Source of the DNA: Bradyrhizobium sp. 186
Lineage (GTDB): Bacteria; Pseudomonadota; Alphaproteobacteria; Rhizobiales; Xanthobacteraceae
NCBI RefSeq assembly: GCF_023101685.1
Contig: NZ_CP082164.1
Location: 2,232,001-2,296,000, forward strand
Direction: 5' to 3'
DNA length: 64,000 bases
Part shown: positions 16,313 to 27,287 of the stretch, piece after piece
Numbering within the stretch: position 1 is the first letter of the stretch
Layout of the letters: every line of letters starts with the position of its first letter
Position numbers and translations under genes: made by a program
The notes under the pieces: generated by a model
What the model was told of the DNA's origin: nothing
The model's database searches: none
The model's input: the letters and a program-made list of their open reading frames with translations, nothing else

Positions 16313-17824
16313 ATGACCGCTGCCACCATTGCCCCGACCCGCGTGCGCCATGGCGTGCGACTTGGGCTGGCTGCGCTCGTCATCGGCGCTGTCAGCGCGT
16401 TCGGCTCGCCGGCCTATGCGCGTGGACCGGATGGCATCGCTGACGTCGCCGAGAAGGTGATCGACGCGGTCGTCAACATCTCGACCTCGCAGACGGTCGA
16501 AGCCAAGGGCAGCGGCGGCGGCAGCAACGCCATGCCGCAGCTGCCGCCCGGCTCGCCCTTCGAGGAGTTCTTCGACGACTTCTTCAAGAACCGCCGCGGC
16601 CCCGGCGGCGGCAGCAAGGGCGGCGACAATGGCCCGCCGCGCAAGACCAATTCGCTTGGCTCCGGCTTCATCATCGACACCTCGGGCGTCGTCGTGACCA
16701 ACAACCATGTCATCGCCGATGCCGACGAGATCAACGTCATTCTCAACGACGGCACCAAGATCAAGGCCGAGCTTGTCGGCGTCGACAAGAAGACTGATCT
16801 GGCGGTGTTGAAGTTCAAGCCGACGAAGCCGCTGGTCGCGGTGAAGTTCGGCGACTCCGACAAGCTGCGCCTCGGCGACTGGGTGGTCGCGATCGGCAAC
16901 CCCTTCAGTCTCGGCGGCACGGTCACGGCCGGCATCGTCTCGGCCAAGAACCGCGACATCTCGTCGGGACCCTATGACAGCTATATCCAGACCGACGCCT
17001 CCATCAACCGCGGCAATTCCGGCGGCCCGCTGTTCAACCTCGATGGCGACGTCATCGGCGTCAACACGCTGATCATTTCGCCCTCCGGCGGCTCGATCGG
17101 CATCGGCTTCGCCGTGCCGTCGAAGACGGTCGCGGGCGTGGTCGATCAGCTCCGCCAGTTCGGCGAGCTGCGCCGCGGCTGGTTGGGCGTACGCATCCAG
17201 AGCGTCACCGACGAGATCGCCGAAAGCCTCAACATCAAGCCGCCGCGCGGCGCGCTGGTCGCCGGCGTCGACGACAAGGGCCCGGCCAAGCCCGCCGGCA
17301 TCGAGCCCGGCGACGTCGTCGTCAAGTTCGACGGCAAGGACGTCAAGGACCCGAAGGACCTCTCCCGCGTCGTCGCCGACACCGCGGTCGGCAAGGAGGT
17401 CGACGTACTCATCATCCGCAAGGGCCAGGAGGAGACCAAGAAGGTCACGCTCGGCCGCCTCCAGGATGCCGACAAGGTGCAGGCCGCGGTGAAGACCGAC
17501 GAGCCCGCGCCAGAAAAGACTGTGACGCAAAAGGCGCTCGGCCTCGATCTCGCGGTTCTGAGCAAGGATTTGCGCACGCGCTACAAGATCAAGGACAGCG
17601 TCAAGGGCGTGGTCGTGACCAATGTCGACGCCAATTCGGATGCCGCCGAGAAGCGGCTCTCCGCCGGCGACGTCATCGTCGAAGTCGCGCAGGAGGCCGT
17701 ATCGAGCGGCGCCGACATCCAGAAGCGGATCGACCAGCTCAAGAAGGACGGCAAGAAGTCGGTGCTGCTGCTGGTCTCAAATGGGGACGGCGAGCTGCGG
17801 TTTGTGGCGCTGAGCGTGCAGTAG
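16313..17824 (+). CDS. degP: DegP/HtrA-family periplasmic serine protease (Do-like)
   Basis: 503 residues. A signal peptide ends near AYA at about residue 37. A Gly/Ser/Pro-rich linker precedes a trypsin-like domain with the triad His132 (TNNHVI), Asp162 (KTDLAVL) and Ser236 (GNSGGP). PDZ1 covers about 300-390 and PDZ2 about 405-500. The ATG at 16313 has GGAG nine bases upstream and starts the signal peptide; a longer open frame to 16250 is not needed. It degrades and refolds damaged envelope proteins. Confidence 0.95.
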   Translation: MTAATIAPTRVRHGVRLGLAALVIGAVSAFGSPAYARGPDGIADVAEKVIDAVVNISTSQTVEAKGSGGGSNAMPQLPPGSPFEEFFDDFFKNRRGPGGGSKGGDNGPPRKTNSLGSGFIIDTSGVVVTNNHVIADADEINVILNDGTKIKAELVGVDKKTDLAVLKFKPTKPLVAVKFGDSDKLRLGDWVVAIGNPFSLGGTVTAGIVSAKNRDISSGPYDSYIQTDASINRGNSGGPLFNLDGDVIGVNTLIISPSGGSIGIGFAVPSKTVAGVVDQLRQFGELRRGWLGVRIQSVTDEIAESLNIKPPRGALVAGVDDKGPAKPAGIEPGDVVVKFDGKDVKDPKDLSRVVADTAVGKEVDVLIIRKGQEETKKVTLGRLQDADKVQAAVKTDEPAPEKTVTQKALGLDLAVLSKDLRTRYKIKDSVKGVVVTNVDANSDAAEKRLSAGDVIVEVAQEAVSSGADIQKRIDQLKKDGKKSVLLLVSNGDGELRFVALSVQ

Positions 17825-17832
17825 CTTTATCG

Positions 17833-17918
17833 GTCATTCCGGGGCGATGCGAAGCATCGAACCCGGAATCTCGAGGTTCCGGGTCTGGTGCTTCGCATCG
17901 CACCATCCCGGAACGACG
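17833..17918. repeat. Palindromic intergenic repeat between degP and serB
   Basis: Imperfect dyad: CATTCCGGGGCGATGCGAAG on the left is mirrored by CTTCGCATCG and CCCGGAACG on the right, around a central ACCCGGAATCTCGAGGTTCC. It fills the gap between the convergent 3' ends of degP and serB, so it could serve as a shared bidirectional terminator. Confidence 0.75.
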
Positions 17919-17924
17919 AGCGTG

Positions 17925-18830
<906 letters not shown>

Positions 18831-18841
18831 TTGAGGTTTTC

Positions 18842-19783
18842 GTGAGCGAGGGGCATCCGAGCAAGGCCGTGCTTATCGCAGGCCCGACCGCCAGCGGCAA
18901 GTCGGCGCTGGCACTCGAGCTTGCGCTGGCCACGCGTGGCGTCGTCATCAATGCCGATTCCATGCAGGTCTACCGCGACCTCCGCATCATCACGGCGCGC
19001 CCCACACGCGGCGACGAGGCGCGGGTGCCACACCGCCTCTACGGCCATGTCAACGCAGCCGTGAATTTTTCGGCCGGCGCCTGGGTGAGCGACGCGGCGA
19101 AGGCGCTCGAAGAGGCTCAGGCTGAGGGCCGCCTGCCGATCCTGATCGGCGGCACCGGGCTCTATTTCAAGGCGCTCACCGCTGGGCTTTCCGTGGTGCC
19201 GCCGACGCCTGCCGAAGTGCGCGAGGACGTGCGCGCGCGGCTGGAGCGCAACGGCGTCGAGGCGCTGCACGCGGAACTCGCACGCCGCGATCCGCGCGCG
19301 GCCGAGCGATTGAACCCGCGCGATCGCACCCGCATCGCGCGTGCGCTCGAAGTGGTCGAGGCGACCGGGCGTTCGCTGCTCGATTGGCACCGCGAGGGCG
19401 AGCCGCCGCTGTTGCCGAAGGACAGTTTTCGCGCGGTGTTTCTCGCGCCCGAACGCGACGAACTCTACGCCCGTATCGACGCTCGTTACGATGCGATGCT
19501 AGGGGCGGGCGCCCTGAAGGAGGTCGAGCGGCTCGCCGCCCGGCAGCTCGATCCGCTTCTACCGGCGATGAAGGCGCACGGCGTACCGGCGCTGATCCGG
19601 CATTTGCGTGGCGAACTCGGTCTGGAGGAAGCCGCCACGATCGGCCGCGCCGATACGCGCCACTACGCCAAGCGCCAGTTCACCTGGTTCCGGCATCAGT
19701 TACCTGAGTTCGAATGGGTGAAGCCGGAGGAGGCGAGGGGGTGGCTTGCAGCCATCGTGAATGCGGCGCGGGACCCCGATTGA
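18842..19783 (+). CDS. miaA: tRNA dimethylallyltransferase
   Basis: 313 residues. P-loop [11 protein letters not shown] at about residue 14, then [25 protein letters not shown] and the C-terminal [17 protein letters not shown]. It adds the dimethylallyl group to A37 of tRNAs that read UNN codons. The GTG at 18842 is the start, with GAGG seven bases upstream; a longer frame to 18734 would run into serB. Confidence 0.95.
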   Translation: MSEGHPSKAVLIAGPTASGKSALALELALATRGVVINADSMQVYRDLRIITARPTRGDEARVPHRLYGHVNAAVNFSAGAWVSDAAKALEEAQAEGRLPILIGGTGLYFKALTAGLSVVPPTPAEVREDVRARLERNGVEALHAELARRDPRAAERLNPRDRTRIARALEVVEATGRSLLDWHREGEPPLLPKDSFRAVFLAPERDELYARIDARYDAMLGAGALKEVERLAARQLDPLLPAMKAHGVPALIRHLRGELGLEEAATIGRADTRHYAKRQFTWFRHQLPEFEWVKPEEARGWLAAIVNAARDPD

Positions 19784-19937
19784 CACGCTTTTGTGCCGGG
19801 CGTGCCGCATTTACCTCTCGCCGAACCCCGGGAACGCCGCTACACTGCCGAAATCGCGCGGGAACGGCCGCATTGCCTTGACATCCGGGCTTTGGCCGCT
19901 ATGTTTCGCGCAACCTTTGGGAAGCCGGGCGCTAGCT

Positions 19938-20003
19938 ATGCGTAACATTATTACCAAACTCCTTATCGTCGTCGTACCCAGGCACACCGCCGGGGGTGGC
20001 TAG
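19938..20003 (+). CDS. ilvI leader peptide, 21 aa
   Basis: A short frame beginning MRNIITKLLIVVVP, with seven Ile/Leu/Val codons in nine around residues 4-13, placed 107 bases before ilvI and overlapping alternative hairpins and a terminator. This is the classical design of an attenuation leader sensing branched-chain aminoacyl-tRNA. The ribosome-binding site is weak. Confidence 0.8.
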   Translation: MRNIITKLLIVVVPRHTAGGG

Positions 20004-20058
20004 CTGCCATCCACATGACAGGCGGTGTGCACGGGCCCTCTTCGGGGCCTTTTTTATT
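19982..20058 (+). promoter_or_regulatory. Transcription attenuator of the ilvI operon
   Basis: GCACACCGCC (19982-19991) is perfectly complementary to GGCGGTGTGC (20021-20030), and a smaller hairpin (19995-20011) lies between. A terminator follows: GGCCC (20034-20038) and GGGCC (20045-20049) with a TCTTCG loop and a T-run at 20050-20055. The first arm lies inside the leader peptide frame, so ribosome stalling on Ile/Leu/Val codons should change the folding. The exact antiterminator pairing is not resolved by eye. Confidence 0.75.
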
Positions 20059-20109
20059 TCCCGAACCAGACACGAAAGCCGCTGACAACAGCGCATCCGG
20101 AGCAAGCCA

Positions 20110-21885
20110 ATGAGCGACAAGAGCCACGATCCGAACCAGATGACCGGCGCCGCGATGATCGTCCGCGCGCTCATCGATCATGGCGTGACCGACATTTTCG
20201 GCTATCCCGGCGGCGCGGTGCTTCCGATCTATGACGAGATCTTCCAGCAGAGCGAGGTCCAGCACATCCTGGTCCGCCATGAGCAGGGCGCGGGCCATGC
20301 CGCCGAGGGCTATGCGCGCTCGACCGGAAAACCGGGCGTTGCGCTGGTGACCTCCGGTCCCGGCGCCACCAACATGGTGACGCCGCTGACCGACGCGCTG
20401 ATGGATTCGATCCCGCTGGTCTGCATCTCCGGCCAAGTGCCGACGCACCTGATTGGCAATGACGCGTTCCAGGAGTGCGACACCGTCGGCATCACGCGCC
20501 CCTGCACCAAGCACAACTGGCTGGTGCGTGACGTCAACGATCTCGCAAAGGTGCTGCACGAGGCCTTCTACGTCGCGACCTCGGGCCGTCCGGGCCCGGT
20601 GCTGGTCGATGTGCCGAAGGACGTGCAGTTCGCGACCGGCACCTATCATCCGCCGCGCAAGTCCGACGTGCACCGGTCCTATGCGCCGCGCGTGAAAGGC
20701 GATGCGACGCAGATCCGCAAAGCGGTGACGCTGCTCGCCAACGCCAAGCGCCCCGTGATCTACAGCGGCGGCGGCGTCATCAATTCCGGTCCCGAAGCAA
20801 CCAAGCTGCTGCGCGAGCTGGTCGAGGTCACCGGCTTCCCGATCACCTCGACGCTGATGGGTCTGGGTGCCTATCCGGCGTCGGGCAAGAACTGGCTCGG
20901 CATGCTCGGCATGCACGGCACCTACGAAGCCAACATGACCATGCATGATTGCGATGTCATGTTGTGCGTCGGTGCGCGCTTCGACGACCGCATCACCGGC
21001 CGCGTCGATGCGTTCTCGCCGGGCTCGAAGAAGATCCACATCGACATCGACCCGTCCTCGATCAACAAGAACATCCGGGTCGACGTGCCGATCATCGGCG
21101 ACTGCGGCAACATCCTCGGCGACATCCTCCAGGTGTTCAAGGCGGAGGCGAAGAAGCCCGACGTCAAGGCGTGGTGGCAGCAGATCGCGCAGTGGCGCGC
21201 CCGCAACTCGCTCTACTACAGGAAGAGCAACGATGTCATCCTGCCGCAGCACGCGATCCAGAGCCTGTTCGAGGCGACGCGCGGCAAGGATACCTACATC
21301 ACCACCGAGGTCGGCCAGCACCAGATGTGGGCCGCGCAGTTCTTCGGCTTCGAGGAACCGCATCGCTGGATGACGTCGGGCGGTCTCGGCACCATGGGCT
21401 ACGGCCTGCCGGCCGCGGTCGGCGTGCAGGTCGCCCATCCCGACAGCCTCGTCATCGACATCGCGGGCGACGCCTCGGTGCAGATGACGATGCAGGAGAT
21501 GTCAACGGCGGTCCAGTACGAGCTGCCGATCAAGATATTCATCCTGAACAACCAGTACATGGGCATGGTGCGGCAGTGGCAGCAGCTGCTCCACGGCAAC
21601 CGGCTGTCGCATTCCTACTCGGAGGCGCTGCCGGATTTCGTCAAGCTCGCGGAAGCCTATGGCGGCGTCGGCATCCAGGTGCACAAGCCTGCCGATCTCG
21701 ACGGCGCCATCCAGGAGATGATCTCGGTCAAGCGCCCGGTGCTGTTCGACTGCCGCGTCGCGGCGCTCGAAAACTGCTTCCCGATGATCCCCTCCGGCAA
21801 GGCGCACAACGAGATGCTGTTGCCGGAGCAGGCCAATGACGAGGCGACGGCGAAGGCGTTTGCCGGCGGCAAGGCGCTGGTGTGA
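20110..21885 (+). CDS. ilvI: Acetolactate synthase large (catalytic) subunit
   Basis: 591 residues in the three-domain ThDP enzyme layout. The pyrimidine-binding domain carries GYPGGAVLPIYDE and the catalytic glutamate in RHEQGAGHAAEGYAR. The central FAD-binding domain has GARFDDRITG. The C-terminal ThDP site is GDASVQMTMQEM through ILNNQYMG. It condenses pyruvate with pyruvate or 2-oxobutyrate, the first shared step to valine, leucine and isoleucine. The regulatory subunit lies 1.2 kb downstream, separated by a repeat and a dehydratase gene. Confidence 0.96.
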   Translation: MSDKSHDPNQMTGAAMIVRALIDHGVTDIFGYPGGAVLPIYDEIFQQSEVQHILVRHEQGAGHAAEGYARSTGKPGVALVTSGPGATNMVTPLTDALMDSIPLVCISGQVPTHLIGNDAFQECDTVGITRPCTKHNWLVRDVNDLAKVLHEAFYVATSGRPGPVLVDVPKDVQFATGTYHPPRKSDVHRSYAPRVKGDATQIRKAVTLLANAKRPVIYSGGGVINSGPEATKLLRELVEVTGFPITSTLMGLGAYPASGKNWLGMLGMHGTYEANMTMHDCDVMLCVGARFDDRITGRVDAFSPGSKKIHIDIDPSSINKNIRVDVPIIGDCGNILGDILQVFKAEAKKPDVKAWWQQIAQWRARNSLYYRKSNDVILPQHAIQSLFEATRGKDTYITTEVGQHQMWAAQFFGFEEPHRWMTSGGLGTMGYGLPAAVGVQVAHPDSLVIDIAGDASVQMTMQEMSTAVQYELPIKIFILNNQYMGMVRQWQQLLHGNRLSHSYSEALPDFVKLAEAYGGVGIQVHKPADLDGAIQEMISVKRPVLFDCRVAALENCFPMIPSGKAHNEMLLPEQANDEATAKAFAGGKALV

Positions 21886-21922
21886 GAGCAATGCCGCAGC
21901 AGCGACGGACGGTCTCGCTTCA

Positions 21923-22060
21923 CCTCGCCCCGCTTGCGGGGAGAGGTCGGATTGCGCGTGAGCGCAATCCGGGTGAGGGGGAGTCTCCGCGAATCCAGTT
22001 CTCACCGTCCCTGCGGAGGCTCCCCCTCACCCCGACCCTCTCCCCGCAAGCGGGGCGAGG
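21923..22060. repeat. Large palindromic repeat inside the ilv cluster
   Basis: CCTCGCCCCGCTTGCGGGGAGAGG (24 bases, 21923-21946) is the exact complement of 22037-22060. Inner arms GGTGAGGGGGAG and CTCCCCCTCACC continue the dyad. Each outer arm holds its own CCCCGCTTGCGGGG hairpin. It lies between ilvI and the dehydratase gene and may process or stabilise a joint transcript. Confidence 0.85.
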
Positions 22061-22084
22061 GAGCAGATCGCATGCGGGGTTGCC

Positions 22085-23068
22085 ATGTTCAACCTGACGG
22101 AGCTCGAGCGCGCACATGCGATCGTGGGGCAGGCGGTGCCGGCAACGCCGGCGCACGCCTGGCCGCTGCTGAGCCAGCGGCTTGGTACGCAGGTCGTGGT
22201 CAAGCACGAGAACCACACGCCGACCGGCGCCTTCAAGGTGCGCGGCGGCCTCGTCTATCTCGAGCGGCTGAAGCGCGAGCGGCCGAACATTCCGGGCATC
22301 ATCTCGGCGACGCGCGGCAATCACGGCCAGAGCCTCGCCTTTGCGGCGAGCCGCCACAGCGTGCCCGCCGTGATCTACGTGCCGCGCGGCAACTCGGTCG
22401 AGAAGAACCGCGCGATGAAGGCTTTTGGCGCCGAACTGGTCGAGCACGGCGAGGACTTTCAGGCGGCTCGCGAGGAAGCGGGACGCCACGCGCAGTTCGC
22501 CGGGCTCCACATGGTGCCGTCGTTCCACGCCGATCTGGTGCTGGGCGTTGCCACCTATGCACTCGAACTGTTCAGGTCCGCGTCCGATCTCAACATCCTC
22601 TATGTGCCGATCGGGCAGGGCTCCGGCATCTGCGGCTGCATCATGGCGCGCGACCTGCTCGGCCTGAAGACCGAAATCGTCGGCGTGCAGTCGACCGAAG
22701 CACCGTCCTACGCGCTGTCGTTCGCGGCGGGCAAGATCGTGACCACCGAGACCAGCAACACCCTCGCCGACGGCATGGCGACGCGCATCCCTGATGCGGA
22801 TGCGTTCGCGCTGATCCGGCAGGGCGCCTCGCGCATCGTTCAGGTCACCGACGACGAGGTCGCCGCCGCGATCCGCGCCTATTGGACCGACACGCATAAT
22901 CTCGCCGAAGGCGCCGGCGCCGCCGCGCTTGCCGCGGCGCTCCAGGAAAAGACCAAGCTGCCGGGCAAGCGCGTTGGTCTCGTGCTTTCCGGCGGCAATA
23001 TCGATTTCGATCTGTTCCTCAATTGGGTTGGGACGGACGCCGCCATCGCCCAGCGGGCGACGGCATGA
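22085..23068 (+). CDS. Threonine/serine dehydratase-like PLP enzyme (fold type II)
   Basis: 327 residues. The PLP lysine lies in HTPTGAFKVRGGL near residue 50; ATRGNHGQSLAFAA is the phosphate-side asparagine loop, GQGSGICGC the PLP-phosphate glycine loop, and VLSGGNID the C-terminal signature. There is no C-terminal ACT domain, so it resembles catabolic or eukaryotic-type serine/threonine dehydratases. 2-oxobutyrate from threonine would feed the adjacent acetolactate synthase for isoleucine. Substrate specificity is inferred from context only. Confidence 0.85.
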   Translation: MFNLTELERAHAIVGQAVPATPAHAWPLLSQRLGTQVVVKHENHTPTGAFKVRGGLVYLERLKRERPNIPGIISATRGNHGQSLAFAASRHSVPAVIYVPRGNSVEKNRAMKAFGAELVEHGEDFQAAREEAGRHAQFAGLHMVPSFHADLVLGVATYALELFRSASDLNILYVPIGQGSGICGCIMARDLLGLKTEIVGVQSTEAPSYALSFAAGKIVTTETSNTLADGMATRIPDADAFALIRQGASRIVQVTDDEVAAAIRAYWTDTHNLAEGAGAAALAAALQEKTKLPGKRVGLVLSGGNIDFDLFLNWVGTDAAIAQRATA

Positions 23069-23090
23069 CGAGAGAATAGAGGGGACGACA

Positions 23091-23633
23091 ATGAACCAGC
23101 CCGCATCCGCCTACTTCATCGAGGACCGTCACGATCCCAACGAGACCCACACGCTCTCGGTGCTCGTGCAGAACGAGCCCGGCGTGCTCGCACGCGTCAT
23201 CGGCCTGTTCTCTGGGCGCGGTTACAACATCGAGAGCCTCACCGTCTCCGAAACGGAGAGCCAGAAACATCTCTCGCGCATCACCATCGTCACCACGGGG
23301 ACGCCCATGGTGATCGAGCAGATCAAGCATCAGCTCGATCGTATGATCCCGGTCTACCGCGTCGTCGACATGACACTGACCAAGCGCTCGATCGAGCGCG
23401 AACTTGCGATGGTGAAGGTGCGCGGGCAGGGCGAGCACCGCGTCGAGGCGCTGCGCCTCGCCGATGCATTCCGCGCCCGGGTGATCGACGCCACCACCGA
23501 GAGCTTTGTGTTCGAGATCACAGGCAATACGGACAAGATCAACCAGTTTATCGACCTGATGCGCCCGCTCGGCCTTGTCGAGGTGTCGCGCACCGGCGTC
23601 GCCGCGATCGGCCGCGGGCCTGAAGGGATGTGA
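23091..23633 (+). CDS. ilvH: Acetolactate synthase small (regulatory) subunit
   Basis: 180 residues. An N-terminal ACT domain reads HTLSVLVQNEPGVLARVIGLFSGRGYNIESL, followed by the C-terminal half with LTKRSIERELAMVKV and VFEITGNTDKINQFIDLM. It activates IlvI and confers valine feedback inhibition. The ATG at 23091 is preceded by GGGGAC. It follows the dehydratase gene by 22 bases. Confidence 0.95.
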   Translation: MNQPASAYFIEDRHDPNETHTLSVLVQNEPGVLARVIGLFSGRGYNIESLTVSETESQKHLSRITIVTTGTPMVIEQIKHQLDRMIPVYRVVDMTLTKRSIERELAMVKVRGQGEHRVEALRLADAFRARVIDATTESFVFEITGNTDKINQFIDLMRPLGLVEVSRTGVAAIGRGPEGM

Positions 23634-23636
23634 ACC

Positions 23637-24332
23637 ATGCTGGCGCGCGACTGGTACTACAACGAGCGGAACCGGATGGGCATCGGGCCCGCGGTGGCGT
23701 CGATCTATGACAGCCACGACGATGCCGATTTGCGCGCGCGCGCCGCGTTGAAAATGCTGGGCGTGCAGCGCGGCTGGCGCATCGCCGATATCGGCTGCGG
23801 CAACGGCGTGCTCGCGACCGAGGCGGCGCTGATGGGCGCCGAGGTCGACGCCGTCGACATCTCGCCGGCGATGCTGGCGCTCGCCGAGATCTATGCGCGG
23901 GACCGCAAGGCGAGGGTTGCGACGCAATCCGCTGGCCTGCTGAGCTTCTCGTTCCGGCCGGCATCCTACGACCTGATCGTCAGCGAGTTCACGCTGCATC
24001 ATTTGCCGGATTTCTGGAAGGCGGTGGCGATGTCGCGGATCTACCGCGCGCTGAAGCCGGGCGCGAATTTCTACCTGCGCGACGTTGTCTACGTCTCGAT
24101 GCCGGACGCTTCCGAGCGCGACGTCGAGCAATGGGCCGAGTACCAGATCAACAACCACGATTTCTCGCGTGAAAGCGTGGTGACGCATATGCGCGACGAA
24201 TATTCCACCTTCGGCTGGGTGATGGAGCGGATGCTGACCGATGTCGGCTTCATGCTGGTCTCGGCCGACTACCACGCGCCGATGCACGGCACGTATCTTC
24301 TGCGCAAACCGAAAGCCGGCGAGCAAGGCTAG
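23637..24332 (+). CDS. Class I SAM-dependent methyltransferase
   Basis: 231 residues. Motif I is IADIGCGNGVLATEAALMG near residue 50, followed by VDISPAMLALAE (acidic residue after strand 2), YDLIVSEFTLHHLPDFWKA and ALKPGANFYLRDVV. This is a type 11-like methyltransferase; the substrate is unknown. It begins three bases after the ilvH stop, so it is probably translated from the same message, though no link to branched-chain amino acids is evident. Confidence 0.85.
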   Translation: MLARDWYYNERNRMGIGPAVASIYDSHDDADLRARAALKMLGVQRGWRIADIGCGNGVLATEAALMGAEVDAVDISPAMLALAEIYARDRKARVATQSAGLLSFSFRPASYDLIVSEFTLHHLPDFWKAVAMSRIYRALKPGANFYLRDVVYVSMPDASERDVEQWAEYQINNHDFSRESVVTHMRDEYSTFGWVMERMLTDVGFMLVSADYHAPMHGTYLLRKPKAGEQG

Positions 24333-24381
24333 ACGAGAACAATAATCAGGGCTGCACGACAGCGCAGAACCGGGAACAACA

Positions 24382-25263
24382 ATGAAGCCCGCCGACATCC
24401 TCATCGCCATTCTGGTGGCGATCATCTGGGGGCTTGCCTTTGTGGCGAGCCGGATCGCGCTCGACGAGTTTTCGCCGGAGCTGATGACGGCGATGCGCTT
24501 CACGATTGCCGCGGTGCCGTGCCTGTTCGTTCGCAAGCCGAAGATCGCCTGGTCGCTACTGATCGCGATCAGCTTCACGCTGTTCCTCGGCCAGTTCCTG
24601 AGTCAGGCCTATGGCATCGCGCATGGCGTGCCGGTGGGGCTCACCAGCGTCGTCGTGCAGAGCCAGGCGCTGTTCACCATTGGATTTGCCGCGATCGTAT
24701 TCGGCGAGCGCCCGACACCGGCGCAGACGCTGGGCGTCGTCATCGCAGCAGTCGGCCTTCTCATGATCTGCGGCACCGTCGGTTATGATTTCAGCGTCGG
24801 TGCCTTTGCGGTGCTGATGATCGCGCCGGTCAGCTTTGCCATCGGCAATATCCTGCTGCGCGGCGCACGTGGCGTGTCGATGTTCGACTTGTTCGCGTGG
24901 CTATGTCTCACCGCTGCGGTGCCGCTGTTTGCCTTGGCGTTGGTCGTCAACGGGCCGGCGCCGACCTGGCAGGCGCTGATCCATATGTCAATCACCGGGC
25001 TCGTCTGCCTGCTGGTGATCGGCGCCATCTCGACCAGCATCGCCTATTGGCTGTGGGGCCGACTGCTGCGCGACTATCCCGCCGCGCAGGTGGTGCCGTT
25101 CGCGCTGCTGGTGCCGTTCGTCGGCTCGGCCGCCTCCAGCATCGTATTCGGCGAGAAGTTCGGCCCGCTGCGACTGGCCGGGATGCTGACGGTGATCGGC
25201 GGCATCGCAGTGAATGGTGCTGGCGAGGCGCCCGCAGCCGCTGCCGAAGACCGCGTGAGGTGA
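24382..25263 (+). CDS. DMT superfamily (EamA) transporter
   Basis: 293 residues, ten predicted membrane helices arranged as two EamA repeats (about 1-140 and 150-285). Visible blocks are IIWGLAFVASRIAL and SVVVQSQALFTIGFAAIVFGERPTPAQTLGVVIAAVG. EamA proteins usually export amino acids or other metabolites. The LysE gene begins three bases after the stop. Confidence 0.88.
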   Translation: MKPADILIAILVAIIWGLAFVASRIALDEFSPELMTAMRFTIAAVPCLFVRKPKIAWSLLIAISFTLFLGQFLSQAYGIAHGVPVGLTSVVVQSQALFTIGFAAIVFGERPTPAQTLGVVIAAVGLLMICGTVGYDFSVGAFAVLMIAPVSFAIGNILLRGARGVSMFDLFAWLCLTAAVPLFALALVVNGPAPTWQALIHMSITGLVCLLVIGAISTSIAYWLWGRLLRDYPAAQVVPFALLVPFVGSAASSIVFGEKFGPLRLAGMLTVIGGIAVNGAGEAPAAAAEDRVR

Positions 25264-25265
25264 GC

Positions 25266-27018
<1,753 letters not shown>

Positions 27019-27077
27019 CGCCTGCCTTTCCGGACGCGCTGCGGGTCCGGTCGCTCGCCGGAAACGGGACCAACCTT

Positions 27078-27112
27078 GAGGCGCACCGCTGATGCGGTGC
27101 GCCTCCTTCGTT
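27078..27112 (+). terminator. Rho-independent terminator after ilvC
   Basis: A 12-bp perfect stem GAGGCGCACCGC (27078-27089) and GCGGTGCGCCTC (27094-27105), loop TGAT, followed by CTTCGTT. Confidence 0.85.
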
Positions 27113-27287
27113 ATGCGCTTAGTAAGCAGGATAGTTCTGGGCGCACGGATCAGTATTTAGATACCGCAAAACGGCGGCAGCCCTGCGTGATACCGCGAAT
27201 CTACGGTGGCCGGTCGGAATTCCAAGAGAACGGAATCTTAGCACTGCCGAGCGACGGTGATCCGTCCGGTCATCACGAAAATGCACA

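Noticed and set aside
19963..21438. 491-codon minus-strand open frame opposite ilvI
   Set aside because: No motifs and antisense to an unmistakable acetolactate synthase; third-position GC produces such frames.
23019..24578. 519-codon minus-strand open frame across ilvH and the methyltransferase gene
   Set aside because: It spans two well-supported genes and has shadow-type composition.
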